Shown here one piece after another: positions 10,933 through 22,404 of a stretch of DNA of 64,000 nucleotides. The notes below the pieces were generated by a model that searched no databases, was not told the origin of the DNA, and saw nothing but the letters and a program-made list of their open reading frames with translations. The stretch comes from Notospermus geniculatus. Lineage: Eukaryota; Nemertea; Pilidiophora; Heteronemertea; Lineidae. Each line of letters opens with the position of its first letter. The stretch's first letter is position 1. The stretch lies in NCBI GenBank assembly GCA_002633025.1, contig NMRB01001265.1, forward strand, positions 63,806 to 127,805, in the 5' to 3' direction. The translations under genes were made by a program, and so were the position numbers.

Positions 10933-12128
10933 GTACATGTAACCTGCGAACGATGGTCTAGCGTTTTTAGAAAGTGATTGGTCGAACACCATCTCACTAG
11001 GCCTACAAGTACAGATCGATGTGATCCCTCAAACTGGATGTGAGGTTTTATTGTCAAACGAGGGGTTAGATATGGTACAGAAGCCTTGACCATTCGAATA
11101 TAACCTCACATTAGCGGACCCCTAACTGTTGTAGGACCTGCGTTCCTAGCACACTGCCACTCATTGTACACTCGCATTTTTTATCTGAGAACTTTATGGC
11201 TGAATCATCAAGGTTTGTTAGAATACCCCAGTCTTGATGACGCCATTGCGTGCACTGTGAAGTAACGCTCAGTAAAATGCACATGCATTCGCTCCCTAGG
11301 CCTACTGTACCTAGGAATTATTCAGTCAAAAAAGGCTTCCTGTTTGCAGAATGTTTACTGTTCATATGATATTCATCGATGTTCGATGATGCTATTGTTT
11401 TAGCTAAAACGTATCCAAGCAGAACTCTTTATCTATTCCCGTTAAATATTGACATACATGTAATTAGAAACAAGGGCCTATACGCTATTCAAATATAACC
11501 CATCATACCTGTGTATATAGGTGTACATGTAGTGTTATCAATTCTGTTTTAAGTTTTATAGATCAATGATTGTTTTCATGAAAATACCAATTTACTTGCA
11601 GTTGCTATTTTTTCAATTAAGGATTTAAACTTCATCTGCCAATCCCAAGCAATACGGAATCTGGTTGCCCTTCAGGTACTAGTATTGTGGCCGAATACAA
11701 CTCCTCACAGATATCGTTTATCAATTCTTTTTAAGTTCAGGTCCATGATTTCAGATGAAAACATCAATTTACCCACAGTTGTTATTTTTTTCAAGTAGCC
11801 TAAACTATTTAAATGTAATCAGTCTGCCAATTCCAACGTGCAGGATTTGGTTGCCCTTTATTTCCGCCCTTGGTTCATACATGTAAACCTGTGCCATTGG
11901 TTGCGATCTAGAGGCATTTGGTTCCAGAAGCCACCGCTATGGCTAGAAGGCTTCGGTTCTGCCATTTTATTGCTGACGTCATTGTAGAGTCCACTTTCCC
12001 GTTAAATTTCATTTTCCCCCGGTCTAAAAAACAGCGATGATTTTGAGCTTTCGTTACAGACCTTCTGCAACACATACACACATTCTCATCAAGAAACTTC
12101 CTCTGCGTTGCCATTTCTCGCGATTCGG
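10933..12128. repeat. 1.2-kb direct duplication, copy A
   Basis: Begins GTACATGTAACCTGCGAACG and ends ..CGATTCGG at 12128; it aligns along its length with 12662-13890. Differences are scattered substitutions and small indels, for example a 22-bp block present only in copy B near 12957. No coding frame survives in both copies. Its 3' end includes the left arm of the MULE-like MITE seen complete at 13684-14059. Confidence 0.9.
11913..12128. mobile_element. MULE-like MITE, 3'-truncated copy
   Basis: Starts GGCATTTGGTTCCAGAAGCC with GGCTAGAAGGCTTCGGTT, matching the left end of the elements at 13684 and 14406. The homology stops at 12128, where unrelated DNA begins, so the right arm is missing. 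Confidence 0.75.
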
Positions 12129-12661
12129 CCACACTTGACACTAGATGGCGTTATCTTCTATAACACCACTAGCGCAGGTGCTAGGTTTCCATCTTGAAAG
12201 TAGTGCAGATTACTACATTTTGGTAAAGGTTTTTAACCATCGTGAACAGGCCAGCCGTGTCACCGCCAACCCAGTGGCACCTACGCTTAATGATAGATGA
12301 TGTTGAAAAGTGGTGCTGTTTGGTTCAAGGCGAATATTTTCAGACTAAAAGGACTTCGTGTTGATAACAAGTGGTATTAGAAATGAACTGAATACTAATT
12401 AGAAAGAATTGTGCGATTAGGCCGACCGAACTATTTCTACATGCGCGCCGGCAAAATCCAAAATGGCGGCCTTCCACCTACGCTAGTGNACTTTACAAAA
12501 TTCCTTCTCTCAAAGGTGGATTTCACCGGATTTTCCGAACTTTGATATCATCAGATAGCCAGGAAAATTTGCTATCACATATGTTAGGCTCAGTCTCCTA
12601 CATCGCAATGGTTTGGAGATATTCAAGAAAAACTGCTGTCCATTTACTTTTTTCCATGAGT
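12129..12661. other. Spacer with N and YY1-like motif
   Basis: Lies between the two copies of the 1.2-kb duplication. It carries an N at 12489, likely an assembly join. AAAATGGCGGCC near 12458-12470 matches the YY1 binding consensus, often found near promoters, but no exon is evident. Confidence 0.4.
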
Positions 12662-13890
12662 GTACATGTAACCTGCGAATGATTTGGTCTAGCGTTTTTG
12701 GAAAGTGATTGGTCGAACACCATCTCACTAGGCCTACAAATACAGATCGATGTGATCCCTCAAACTGGATATCAGGTTTTATTGTCAAACGAGGGGTTAG
12801 ATATGGTACAGAAGCCTTGACCATTCGAATATAACCTCACATTAGCAGACCCCTAACTGTTGTAGGACCTGCATTCCTAGCAGACTGCCAATCATTGTAC
12901 ACTCGCATTTTTTATCTGGGAACTTTATGACTGTCTCATCAAGGTTTGTTCCACCATCTGATTGCTTTAAAGAATACCCCAGTCTTGATGACATCATGCG
13001 TGCACTGTGAAGTAACGCTCAGTAAAATGCACATGCATTCGCTCCTTAGGCATACTGTACCCTAGGAATTATTCAGTCAAAAAAGGCTTCCTGTTTGCAG
13101 AATGTTTACTGTTCATATGATATTCATCGATGTTCGATGATGCTATTGTTTTAGCTAAAACCAAAAATAGATAAGCGAGCTCGCTTATCTATTTTTGCTA
13201 AAACGTATCCAAGTAGAACTCTTTATCTATTCCCGTTAAATATTGACATACATGTAATTAGAAACAAGGGCCTACGCTAATCAAATATAACCCATCATAC
13301 CTGTGTATATAGTGTTATCAATTCTGTTTTAAGTTTAGATCAATGATTTTTTTCATGAAAATACCAATTTACTTGCAGTTCCTATTTTTTTCAACTAAGG
13401 ACCGATTTAAACTTCATCTACCAATCCCAAGCAATACGGAATCTGGTTGCCCTTCAGTTACTAGTATTGTGACCGAGTACAACTCCTCATAGATATCGTT
13501 TATCAATTCTTTTTAAGTTCAGGTCCATGATTTCAGAAGAAAATATCAATTTACCCACAGTTATTTTTTTTTCAAGTAAACTATTTAAATGTAATCAGTC
13601 TGCCAATTCCAACGTGCAGGATTTGGTTGCCCTTTATTTTCGCCCTTGGTTCATAAACCTGTGCCATTGGTTGCAATCTAGGGCATTTGGTTCCAGAAGC
13701 CGCCGCTATGGCTAGAAGGCTTCGGTTCTGGCTGCTATTTTATTGCTGATGTCATTGCAGAGTCCATTTTCCCGTTAAATTTCATTTTCCCCCAGTCTAA
13801 AAAACAGCGATGATTTTGAGCTTTCGTTATAGACCTTCAACACATACAAATTCTCATCAAGAAACTTCCTCTGCGTTGCCAGCGATTCGG
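12662..13890. repeat. 1.2-kb direct duplication, copy B
   Basis: Second copy of 10933-12128, same orientation. It is distinguished by the 36-bp palindromic insertion at 13162-13197 and by small indels. High identity together with a nearby N raises the possibility of a misplaced second haplotype rather than a true duplication. Confidence 0.9.
13162..13197. mobile_element. 36-bp perfect palindrome insertion with TSD
   Basis: CAAAAATAGATAAGCGAG (13162-13179) is followed directly by its exact reverse complement (13180-13197). It is flanked by CTAAAAC at 13155-13161 and 13198-13204; counting one more base the direct repeat is GCTAAAAC. The duplicate copy A (near 11400-11412) has a single CTAAAACGTATCC, that is, the empty site. 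So a 36-bp palindrome was inserted with a 7-8 bp target duplication. A diverged half of the same motif, CCAAAAATAGATTAGCGAGC, occurs near 50959. Confidence 0.9.
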
Positions 13891-14059
13891 CATGTTCGAT
13901 TACATTTAACACCCACGTGGCTACGGGTACCCTATTCTAAAAACAACCCATGATGTCAACATAATGGTCTATATATAGATCCGCTACAACTTTTATGCCG
14001 CAGATGACAGCTTGAACCGAAGCCTTCTAGCCCTAGCGGTGGGTTCGGGAATCAAAATG
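13684..14059. mobile_element. MULE-like MITE, complete copy
   Basis: The left arm has GCCGCTATGGCTAGAAGGCT and the right arm AAGCCTTCTAGCCCTAGCGG in reverse; the tips are CATTTGGTTCC and GGAATCAAAATG. About 45 bp of terminal inverted repeat and 376 bp in total. It straddles the end of copy B. Flanks share only a weak ATCTA, so the target duplication is eroded. Non-coding. Confidence 0.82.
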
Positions 14060-14405
14060 ATCTAAAAGCAACTGAGTTTCTGTTTCGATGCGGAATGGTG
14101 ACAGAAAATTCCATATCTCTCGACATGTCGACGCAATTTCGTGGTTGAGAAGTTAGCTAGCCTTATCGACAAAGAAACGGAAACGACGTGAAATGAATTG
14201 AAAAATGATCTGCGTCGAAGCTTTCTCTTAATGGGGCAGCGCGAATGAATGCTGCTAAGCAATATTAGAAACTAAATTATGTATGAGCATTTAAATGACC
14301 CCTAAGGACTGTCCGCTATCTATCAATACAGGTTGTAAAAGAAAACACTGATTGAAGGCCCACTACACACGTGACTTGGTATGATAAGGAGGGTCATTGG
14401 TTATG

Positions 14406-14783
14406 CATTTTGGTTCCCAAAGTCGCCGCTAGGGCTAGAAGGCTTCGGTATTTAGGATTTTAGGATTCCATTTTCCCGTAAAATTTCATTCACCCCGGTC
14501 TAATAAACGGCGATGATCTTGAGCTTTTGTTACAGATCTGCAACACGTAGAGACATTCTCATCAAGAAACTTCTTCAGCGCAATTCGGTGTTGCCATTCC
14601 GCGCAATTCGGCATGTTCGATTTACATTTAGCACCCACGTGGCTACGGGCACCCCATTCTAAAAATAACCTGTGATGTCACCATAATGATCGATAAATAG
14701 ATCCTCGACAACTTTTATGCCGCAAAGATGGCAGCCAGTACCGAAGCCTTCTAGCCCTAGCGGCGGCTTCGAGAACCAAAGTG
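14406..14783. mobile_element. MULE-like MITE with 10-bp TSD
   Basis: 378-bp element with inverted ends CATTTTGGTTCCCAAAGTCG and CGGCTTCGAGAACCAAAGTG and the shared arm GCTAGGGCTAGAAGGCTTCG. Both flanks carry ATTGGTTATG exactly (14396-14405 and 14784-14793), a 10-bp target-site duplication in the 8-11 bp range typical of Mutator-like transposons. The interior resembles the element at 13684 but contains no transposase. The superfamily is inferred from duplication length and long TIRs. Confidence 0.88.
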
Positions 14784-14793
14784 ATTGGTTATG

Positions 14794-15330
14794 TGATCAA
14801 GAACTTTGAAGTCAAAAAGCGGCTAATGCGTTTTCCAATGAAATTATTGGTACTAAATACATGTAACCACGGCATTTTAGAATATCGAACACATGTACCG
14901 CTCGATCCTTAATGAAACGAAAGGCGGTGAACACCAATCTTTTGATTCTCGCATCCGTACCACCAACCAAAACCAACGTGAGCCACAATCATCCTTTGAG
15001 TCCTAGACCTCAATTTAGCAATTGAATTACTTCCGACATCGCCTGATTGGTGTTTGCTCAAAGGGTCCAATATCCTTAGTAGACCTCAACCTACATCACC
15101 CTGTATCTGATTTCCCGAGATCCCTGGCGTACACGTTTCTGGGAGGATAGGTACATGTATACTTTCGTTCGATGAGCGTAATTATGGCTTCAGGAAAAAT
15201 ATCGTAGATGTACGGTACATGTAAAAGTGCCTACCTTAGTGAAAGTAGAGAACTTTTTAAAACCCCTGTTGCCCGAATTACGCGTAGAGCCAATGCAACT
15301 GCTGGCGTCTGATAATGTCCACTGATTATA
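14794..15330. other. No gene recognised
   Basis: Nothing could be supported in this stretch. Confidence 0.4.
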
Positions 15331-15597
15331 CAGGCCCGTAGGTAGCATAGGGAAAAGGGGGCAAATGCCCCCGGCAAATTGTGCATTTTTTTCAGCAAAA
15401 TCAAATGGGTTTTATAAACAATCATTATTGTTAATGTCTCAGAGTGCAGGAACTTGACCTCAAATCGCATCTCAGAGCTTCTAATTTTCAAAAATTTCCC
15501 CCGCAAAACTGGCTCTTCAGCGCCGAAGGCCAAGCCCTTGTCCGTTGAGTTTATCTGCTTAAAATGCCCCCCCCCAGCAAAAAAAGCTACGGCCCTG
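15331..15597 (-). mobile_element. hAT-like MITE (CAGGGCCGTAG ends)
   Basis: Termini CAGGCCCGTAGGTAGC at 15331 and the inverse of CAGGGCCGTAGCTTTTTT ending at 15597 match the CAGGG-CGTAG style common in hAT elements. The interior has G/C runs (GGGGGCAAATGCCCCC and a C8 run at 15567-15575) and an open - frame without domains. No clear 8-bp duplication remains, so the hAT assignment is tentative. Confidence 0.6.
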
Positions 15598-15875
15598 TTT
15601 AAGACAAAGCCATGGAAATGAATTTTACCCTCCTTTGATGTCGCATCAAGCTGTCTCGAAATGTCGTCGGACGCATCGCACGGGTCACGAAGAATCGGCG
15701 GGTGAACTTCGGTACCGTCGGTAATTCGCCCGCCCATTGGAATTATCCTTCGGCACGGCAGCTACTTCATGGAAATCGTTGCAAGGAATAGAAAAGTCTC
15801 CCCGATGTGATAGGAATGATAATCTATCTGAGGCAATGGCTTGTGGTAAACCATTGCCTGACGATAACGATGTAG

Positions 15876-16184
15876 ATTTTTTGCGTCGGTCATCCGAACG
15901 CCTACTCGGGGCTATCGATGTGGACCAACCCGCTCATTTATTCGTTGTGCCTACTCGGTGCAAGCTTCTGCGGATGGCGGATGAGGGTTCCTTCCCGCCG
16001 TCATTTCCGGTTCAACAGCTTCAACCAGGTTACGCACGTTCGTGAACAATCCTTACCGTGTTTGTTACTTTTCTGTATTGATAAAGTACATCGATTTTCA
16101 TTGAAATCAACGAATAGAAAATTACTTTCATTGAATACTTTCAATTTAAAACAAATCAGAACGTCATACCCTGTGACGTCATAA
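15876..16184 (+). pseudogene. Possible GPCR TM7 remnant (NPLIY)
   Basis: The + frame reads YSGLSMWTNPLIYSLCLLGASF followed closely by a basic GWRMRVPSRR. NPLIYSL fits the NPxxY motif that ends transmembrane helix 7 of class A GPCRs, and the following aromatic/basic stretch could be helix 8. However, the spacing from Y to F is too long by about two residues, a stop lies just upstream (15873), and no TM6 is visible. It could be a decayed GPCR exon or coincidence. Confidence 0.22.
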
Positions 16185-16202
16185 AAATGGCAGCAAGGGA
16201 AG

Positions 16203-16455
16203 GGAGTAAGAAATAAAAGTGGAAAATAAGATGCGGGAAATTTTGCATTTTTGCGCCAATTTTTCGATTTCTCGAAACGGGATAGAATTTTTTCCCATTT
16301 TGAGAAATTTTCTTAAAATATGGCGTGACAACTTGTCTTGATTTTCGGGCGATCTTTCTCAAAATGGCAAAATATTTTTACCCCAATTTGAAAAAATGGA
16401 AAATTCGCCCAAAAGTTCCCACCTCTTAAATTTTCCACCTTTATTTCTTACGCTC
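16203..16455. mobile_element. MITE with GTAAGAAATAAAAGTGGAAA ends, copy 1
   Basis: The left end GGAGTAAGAAATAAAAGTGG is mirrored by CCACCTTTATTTCTTACGCTC on the right. The interior has GGGATAGAATTTTTTCCCATTTTGAG and TTTTCGGGCGAT, shared with 34594-34800. No coding capacity. Confidence 0.8.
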
Positions 16456-18671
16456 TTCAGATCAGTGTTGGCAGTCTGACATCGATAGCTCCTATTCTTG
16501 ATCCGAGAATATTCTAACTGATTGAAAGAATGTGTTCCACATCGTTCTCAAAGCTCGCTGCCACCCTTCGTTCGGTGTGATCGCTTCTATGACAAGCTCA
16601 ATTATCCGCAACCGAGATATAATTTTCTCATCATCTGGCTGTCACAGCTGATAGAGCCATTAAAAGAAAAAGCATACGGGCACCGAGTGGGAATTTCCTG
16701 CCGTGGAGGTATCGGCCCGATTACCGCTCCTAGCGTAAACAATAATGTTGAGTTTCTGAGGCTGTAGTAGCGTGCAGAAATCTTGCCCGTTTTTTTTTCG
16801 ACTTGAGCCGAGCATCAAAGAAAGGTGAAACAAGGCAAGCCGTAGGTCATGTGAGAAATTCGTCGAAAGTTCTCCAGTTCACATAACTATGCATGACCAC
16901 GACCGAGTTCTTAGTCAAAATGCTAGCGATGCTTAGTTGGTAATGAAATTCCCAACATACCAGGGTTGTCTTCATCATGAATGGACAGCCGACAAGTGTG
17001 CTAGACATGTGTGATCAGCGTACCATCATACTGTATCCAGTTAAATTGAAATATAAAATTAGTCTAGGCTGCCACCCACAATCCAGACAACCGAACTGGA
17101 TTAAATCCATATCTGCTGTTAGAATAGGTTTTCTTCTACTTTGTGTCGAATCCTTGTGCTGGCGACCGACAAGGATTAGTACTTTTCCGCCTCAGGAAGA
17201 TTGGGTTGGTGTATTGGAGGTCAGCTCGTCTGAGGTCCGTTCCGGCGATTTTCGGGGACAAAACCATGTGGTGAGTGGCCTGGCTGCTGAATTTCAGCGA
17301 TGAATGGATAATGAAGGCGGTTGTCCGCCGTGGCCACTTGCATACAGCCTGTGTATTGAAGAACGAATTCCCCTTTGGTTATGATATTTGATGTGAGCTT
17401 CCCTCGCCCACCCGACAATAAAGTCAATCTTCAACGTCCTGTATTTCTATAGCTGAGGAGCGTTCAAGATTGACTTTTTGTCGGTTACAAAAGGCATACT
17501 TTGGTGTCCCTGTAGATTCGTTTTTCATTCAGCGAGTCGTCTATAGATCTGCTTATATATCGGAAGAGAGCCAGACTAAACAAGGGATGTAGCTCTTGAC
17601 TTAATCATCCTTCTTAAAGTGCAACTTATACGCCGTTTTAAAATGTTATGGGGGTCCTCATCCACGCTGGAATGAGGAAGGACTCTCGTCATATCTTCAT
17701 CAGCATTGGTCGTCTTACTAGTGCTTTGGAGTTCCTCAGCGTTCCGATGTTGGTTTCATTTTTGGGTGTGATCATTCGTCATCAAGTCCGTGTGACGGAC
17801 ATAATGTAGCGAAGCCATATTCCTGGGCCTTTTCAGTCACCATGACACTTCTCATTTTTTGTCACTTCGGCTAGAAGTTTTGCGAGTACTATCTTTGGAC
17901 ACGCTTCCCAGTAGGCAGGCCCAGTATGAATAAAAATCAGGATATGAACAGGATGAATCATGCACTTTGTAGCACTAAAATTGCACTTGGCTGACTGTAA
18001 CAAATTTCTCTGGAACATTATTTTCTGGGCTATCGTTTCTTATAAACTCCTTTATTTACTCACTGAACCTGTTACCAAAGTCTTTGCCCTTTGGCAACGT
18101 TACATTTGTAGCTCAAAAGTAACGTTTCCATATGCTAGTGGAGTGCATCTGGGATGAAAGGATGTGTTTCATGGGGCAATGCACCGTGATGGTGGCTGGC
18201 AGACTTTCCTCGTATTTTTTAGTACTCTGTATTTTGGCTGGCAAAGTGCGTATCGCGTAACACGAATGTAAAAATTATACACGATTACAAAATTTTAGCA
18301 ATGACAGCATTGTTCTGATGAAATATTTATACACTGAACGTGCATTTTAAATATAACCCATCAAATTCCATTTATACCAAATAATATATCTACCCAATAG
18401 TTGTTGAGCTCAGTGTTTTTTTTAAATCCACATGTAATTTAAAAACCAAGTATAAAGTGATGAAAATTCTCGAGACATGCAGTGAATGCATCAGCAGCGA
18501 GGGCTAATTTCAATCTCGCTTCCAGGGAACATCACGACTTCGCTTTGCTCCTACGCCTACGTGCTGCAGACTCGTATAGAATCCTCCAGTTGTCCGGCAA
18601 CTTTTATCAGCTACTGGCAATTTGGGAATACGCCGTGGACGGCAGTAACCTACGGCTCAGAGAGGGTAGGC
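16456..18671. other. No gene recognised
   Basis: About 2.2 kb with only short unassigned frames (for example 16977-17303 on + and 17221-17427 on -). I see no splice-flanked coding exon, tRNA or element that I can defend. Confidence 0.4.
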
Positions 18672-18779
18672 TGGGCGCACATTTGCGGCAAAACTCAATG
18701 CGGTAGGGGTGTTTTTAAAGTCTACTGGGCGCACATGGGCGGCGAAACCCAATGCGGTAGCGATGTTTTTAAAGTTGAC
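18672..18779. repeat. 54-bp tandem duplication
   Basis: Two units, 18672-18725 and 18726-18779, each starting TGGGCGCACAT and containing CAATGCGGTAG and GATGTTTTTAAAG-like ends. They differ at about seven positions. A related inverted word GTGCGCCCAG lies at 18843-18852, so the locus can also form a hairpin. Confidence 0.85.
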
Positions 18780-19474
18780 TGACCCAAAGCTGTCGACTCG
18801 TCATTCAGCTGTGCCAGTCAAGCGCAGAGATTTGTAGTCCCTGTGCGCCCAGCCTTCGGCCTAAAACGTATGCCCTGGCACTCAGCTCGCACTCGGATTC
18901 AAAATCGTTCAACACCCACGTGATATCGCTTGCTGGCAATGTGGCATCATGAATCAATGTGTTAACAAGACAAACTCCACATCCAGTTTTTCGATTACAG
19001 ATATATTCCAACGGGTGGCCTTGGCAGACAATAGCTTGTCATTTGGCATGGAAATCACGTATTTACAGTCAAATACTCCATAAACCTCTTTTCAATTTCA
19101 AATAAGTACAGGAGTGCGGCAGGTGAATACGTACACCGACATTTTGAACGTCGTTAAAGGTATAAGTTCTGTCGTTATTTGGTTGGGTAATGGGATTTTG
19201 ACTTGTTGTGGCCGTATGAGTGCCGTTTCAATGTTCTACATATACAAAAGTACTCGTGTGACTTCCAAAGGCACCACGTTACCGTTACTGTATCGTGAAG
19301 TGCTCTTCAGGTTCATCATCTTGATGACAGATATTAAGCATCCTTTGCCGAAGGTTATATACTTCACCGACCCTTAATTTATAATTTCACTCTAATGATT
19401 TTTAAAGTGCCGCAATAAATTTGTGTACCGTGTACAAAATGTACATGTACTAGGTTTAATGGTTAGTCCAATAA
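18780..19474. other. No gene recognised
   Basis: Open frames here show no known domain. Nothing else seen. Confidence 0.4.
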
Positions 19475-20025
19475 ACCAGGCGTACATCGCACTTGCGACT
19501 GGAAGAACTGATCTGGACCCATGTTCCCGAAGCCGTCGTAAGGTTAACGATGTCGTTACGCTATGCATTTTACCAGTTTTAACGACATCGTTAAGCTAAC
19601 GAAGGCTTCGGGAACATGGGTCCATCAGTGGCTGGTGATGTACGCGCAGCGCGCACATCGCAAATTCAGCAACTCAATAAAACTAGGAGGATCCAATCAG
19701 TCATCATGTCCTGACCGCGTACATTGCACTTGCGACTGGCAGCAATTCAGGTATCCGGGCGTTGAGACTCGACGAGACTAGGTTTCGTTGAGAAAACCGG
19801 CACTGATCAGTCGCAAGCCCGCGTACATCGCAGCGACTGAACGAAGCCGGGTACAACTAGTCGCTATAAAGTTGAACATGTGCAACTCGCGGCGACTGGC
19901 AAAATCTCAGTTCCAGCGAGTCGCGAGGGTGCGTACATCGACCGTTTCTGGCGACTGATAGTCGCCTCCATTTCCAGCCAGAGGCGACTTGTTGTCTCCA
20001 GTCGCAAGTGCGATGTACGCTGGGC
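19475..20025. mobile_element. GCGACTGG foldback element with nested MITE
   Basis: Ends: GCGTACATCGCACTTGCGAC near 19480 and its inverse GTCGCAAGTGCGATGTACGC ending at 20020. The word GCGTACATCGC/GCGACTGG recurs in between (19716, 19817, 19930), so the element is built from short iterated units. A second palindrome (19515-19623) is inserted inside. Non-coding. Confidence 0.8.
19515..19623. mobile_element. Nested 109-bp palindromic MITE
   Basis: GGACCCATGTTCCCGAAGCC is mirrored by GGCTTCGGGAACATGGGTCC, with inner arms GTTAACGATGTCGTTA and TAACGACATCGTTAAG. It sits inside the element at 19475-20025 and so is the younger insertion. Confidence 0.85.
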
Positions 20026-22256
20026 TTTAGGATACTGTGGTAGCGCCGTTGTTGACTGGTTTCGAACCTTCAGCCACGGAGGACCAGACATTTGTTGACT
20101 AAGTTGAAAATGTTCATCAACCGTCGAACTAAATGATGGCCTTGTTCTGCACTTTGTAATGTGGTCACTTTGGGGACTGTTGATTTTCTTCGGAGTGCCA
20201 TGGACAGGTGGGCAGGCTCACGCTTTAGAATGAATATCACCAGTCTGAGTCTCTTGCTGCACCTCCCTTGCTGCGGATGTAATTGGCTTGAGTTTCTTCC
20301 GTTGTTTTTAATTACGTGTAGACTACACAAGCAGGAGAAAAAGTGCACAGTGCGTAATTTTCCAGTCAACATTCAGCCTGTGGCGTGGTTGACAAGAGGC
20401 TTTCTGTTCCATAGTTTTTACTTCGCTCGGAGCTTTTTCTTAGAGAGCAGATCCATCAGAATTAACGCTAAGAAATGGCGTTTCATGCATACGTGATGGA
20501 ATTGGAAGATAATTTAGTTTCGGTCTGACTGAATTGAGAGAGGAGTTAATTAAGGCGATAATTAGACTCAAAGCGATCATCGTACAGGCGTAACTAGGAC
20601 TTACGGCGATATTAAGATATTGGTGGGGAGAGGGCGTCTTGTGCATGTTAAGTGTCATAGGTTGTTTGCTGATGCTGGAACAATAGAAGACGTACCAGGG
20701 TGTTCCAGTTCTAATTTCATCTTGAGAGCCGGGGGGGGGGACTGGTGATTCAGATTGGTAGTCAGAGGAAAACTTGAGTTAAGGCTGGTTAGGAAAATTA
20801 CCTTGAATAAAGTATCTTGAATCATATTTTTGAGAAGGTCATTTAATTTCGTTCGCTGTGGTCCCTGGAAAGCTGGAATGGTCCAGGAGTGATGAGGTTA
20901 GGAAAACTACGCCGCGTAGGCTTATCTACCACCCACATTCTCAATGATTTCCCTTTTGTTTACAGTTTAATCCTGTAATCAACACCGATGTTTCGCTATT
21001 CTACTCAGCGAACATTTTTGTTTGTTTGCTAACGCGGCCAGAACAACATCAGCCGCACTATGGTAATGTTTCAATGGATGCCAAACCGTTGTCTATCGGC
21101 GATACGTCCTTCGAATTGCTTCAGTGAAGCTTGAAAAATACTAATTTTTCGAAAATGGCCGGAATAAACGCTTCTATATAAAACGTCTTATAGACCGTGA
21201 GAGTATAATCCACTTTTCAGTGTATACAAATTCACAAATTACAAACTACAAATTTACAAATTACAAATCAATTTATTTTATTGATCCGTATAAAATATAC
21301 ATTTTATATAGGAAATTTTATACTGGGAAAATATACATTTTATAGTGGGAAGAAGTACAATAAACTGTGCTCATGGGTGTATATAAAAAAGGGGAGACGG
21401 AGAAAAGAACAGCAACAGAGGATATGTCTTTAGGATGTACCTCTGCTGCACAGCATGACAAATGAAGACAGTGCAAAATGCATAAAATGAATATTTACAG
21501 GCGACCGGAATAAAATACAGCAAGGGGAAGACCTTTCTGATCTTGACTATAGGGTAAAATGCATATGCATGTACATGATCCATCCACCCTCTGATGCAGC
21601 GGCCATCGTGGCCGATAACTTCTAGACTTTCTTGTTGGCGACACAAAGCGAACCCCAACACTACAGAATATTGTTCCGGAATTGAAAATCCATACTGTGT
21701 GGCGACTGTTTTATCAGCTTGACGTATTGATCCCACACGATAGAGATGTGGGCACAGCACTGATTGTTAAGGATGATTGGGTTCAGCCTGCTTGACACCA
21801 GCGGACTCGGGTCAAGCACGTATGCAGAACTCACGTGCCGCGGATCAGTACCCGTGACGTCATCAGTCTAGTTGACGCAAACCTCGCAGTATTAAAGCGG
21901 ACTATTCGTGCCGAGTCAAAGATTCCACAGCACCGTTTCCGGAGCGGCCGCCGCAATGCATTTACCAGTTGTTGTTACGAATAAAACGGGACATTATTGG
22001 TTCACTTTGGACAGACGCGAGCAATCCGCTTTAAGCAGTTCGCCTTGCGCTGTTAAAACTGCTTCTCTGTAGCAAGGTATGACTGGGTGTGTTACCCGGG
22101 ACTCGGGGAAGAGAGGCAGTGCGTCTCCACTGGGTACAGAGAGACTCCCCATGCCCTCATCCCAGTCACTTCCACCTGAAGCTTACCTATCACACAGGTT
22201 ACCGAAGGCAAACTCCGTCGATAGTTGACTGTAGTAACGTTAGTGTTGCATCAATA
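20026..22256. other. No gene; AT-rich tracts and a G run
   Basis: Contains a G10 run at 20731-20740, an (ACAAATT)-like tract at 21228-21272 and repeated TATACATTTTATA words at 21294-21345. A - frame at 21371-21760 (129 codons) has no domain I recognise. No other structure is supported. Confidence 0.45.
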
Positions 22257-22404
22257 GGGAGGTTTAGAAATAAAACGATAAACGTAAACTTTACGACAAC
22301 GTTACTTTTCATACTACATATTAACCAGATTTTATATTGCATTTTGGTACAAAAATAACGTTGTCGTTAACGTTTACGTTTATCGTTTGATTTCTAAACC
22401 TCCT
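22257..22404. mobile_element. Foldback MITE, GTTTAGAAA/AACGTAAAC arms
   Basis: GGAGGTTTAGAAATAAAACG on the left is mirrored by CGTTTGATTTCTAAACCTCC on the right; the inner arms continue with GATAAACGTAAAC and GTTTACGTTTATC. About 148 bp in total, with a 60-70 bp loop. Its layout resembles the GTTAGC foldbacks at 24210, 28441 and 30639. Confidence 0.85.

Noticed and set aside
15231-15737. 168-codon - frame
   Set aside because: Two thirds lie inside the hAT-like MITE 15331-15597; no domain in the remainder.
20731-20740. G-quadruplex
   Set aside because: A single G10 run without spaced partner runs; also prone to sequencing error.
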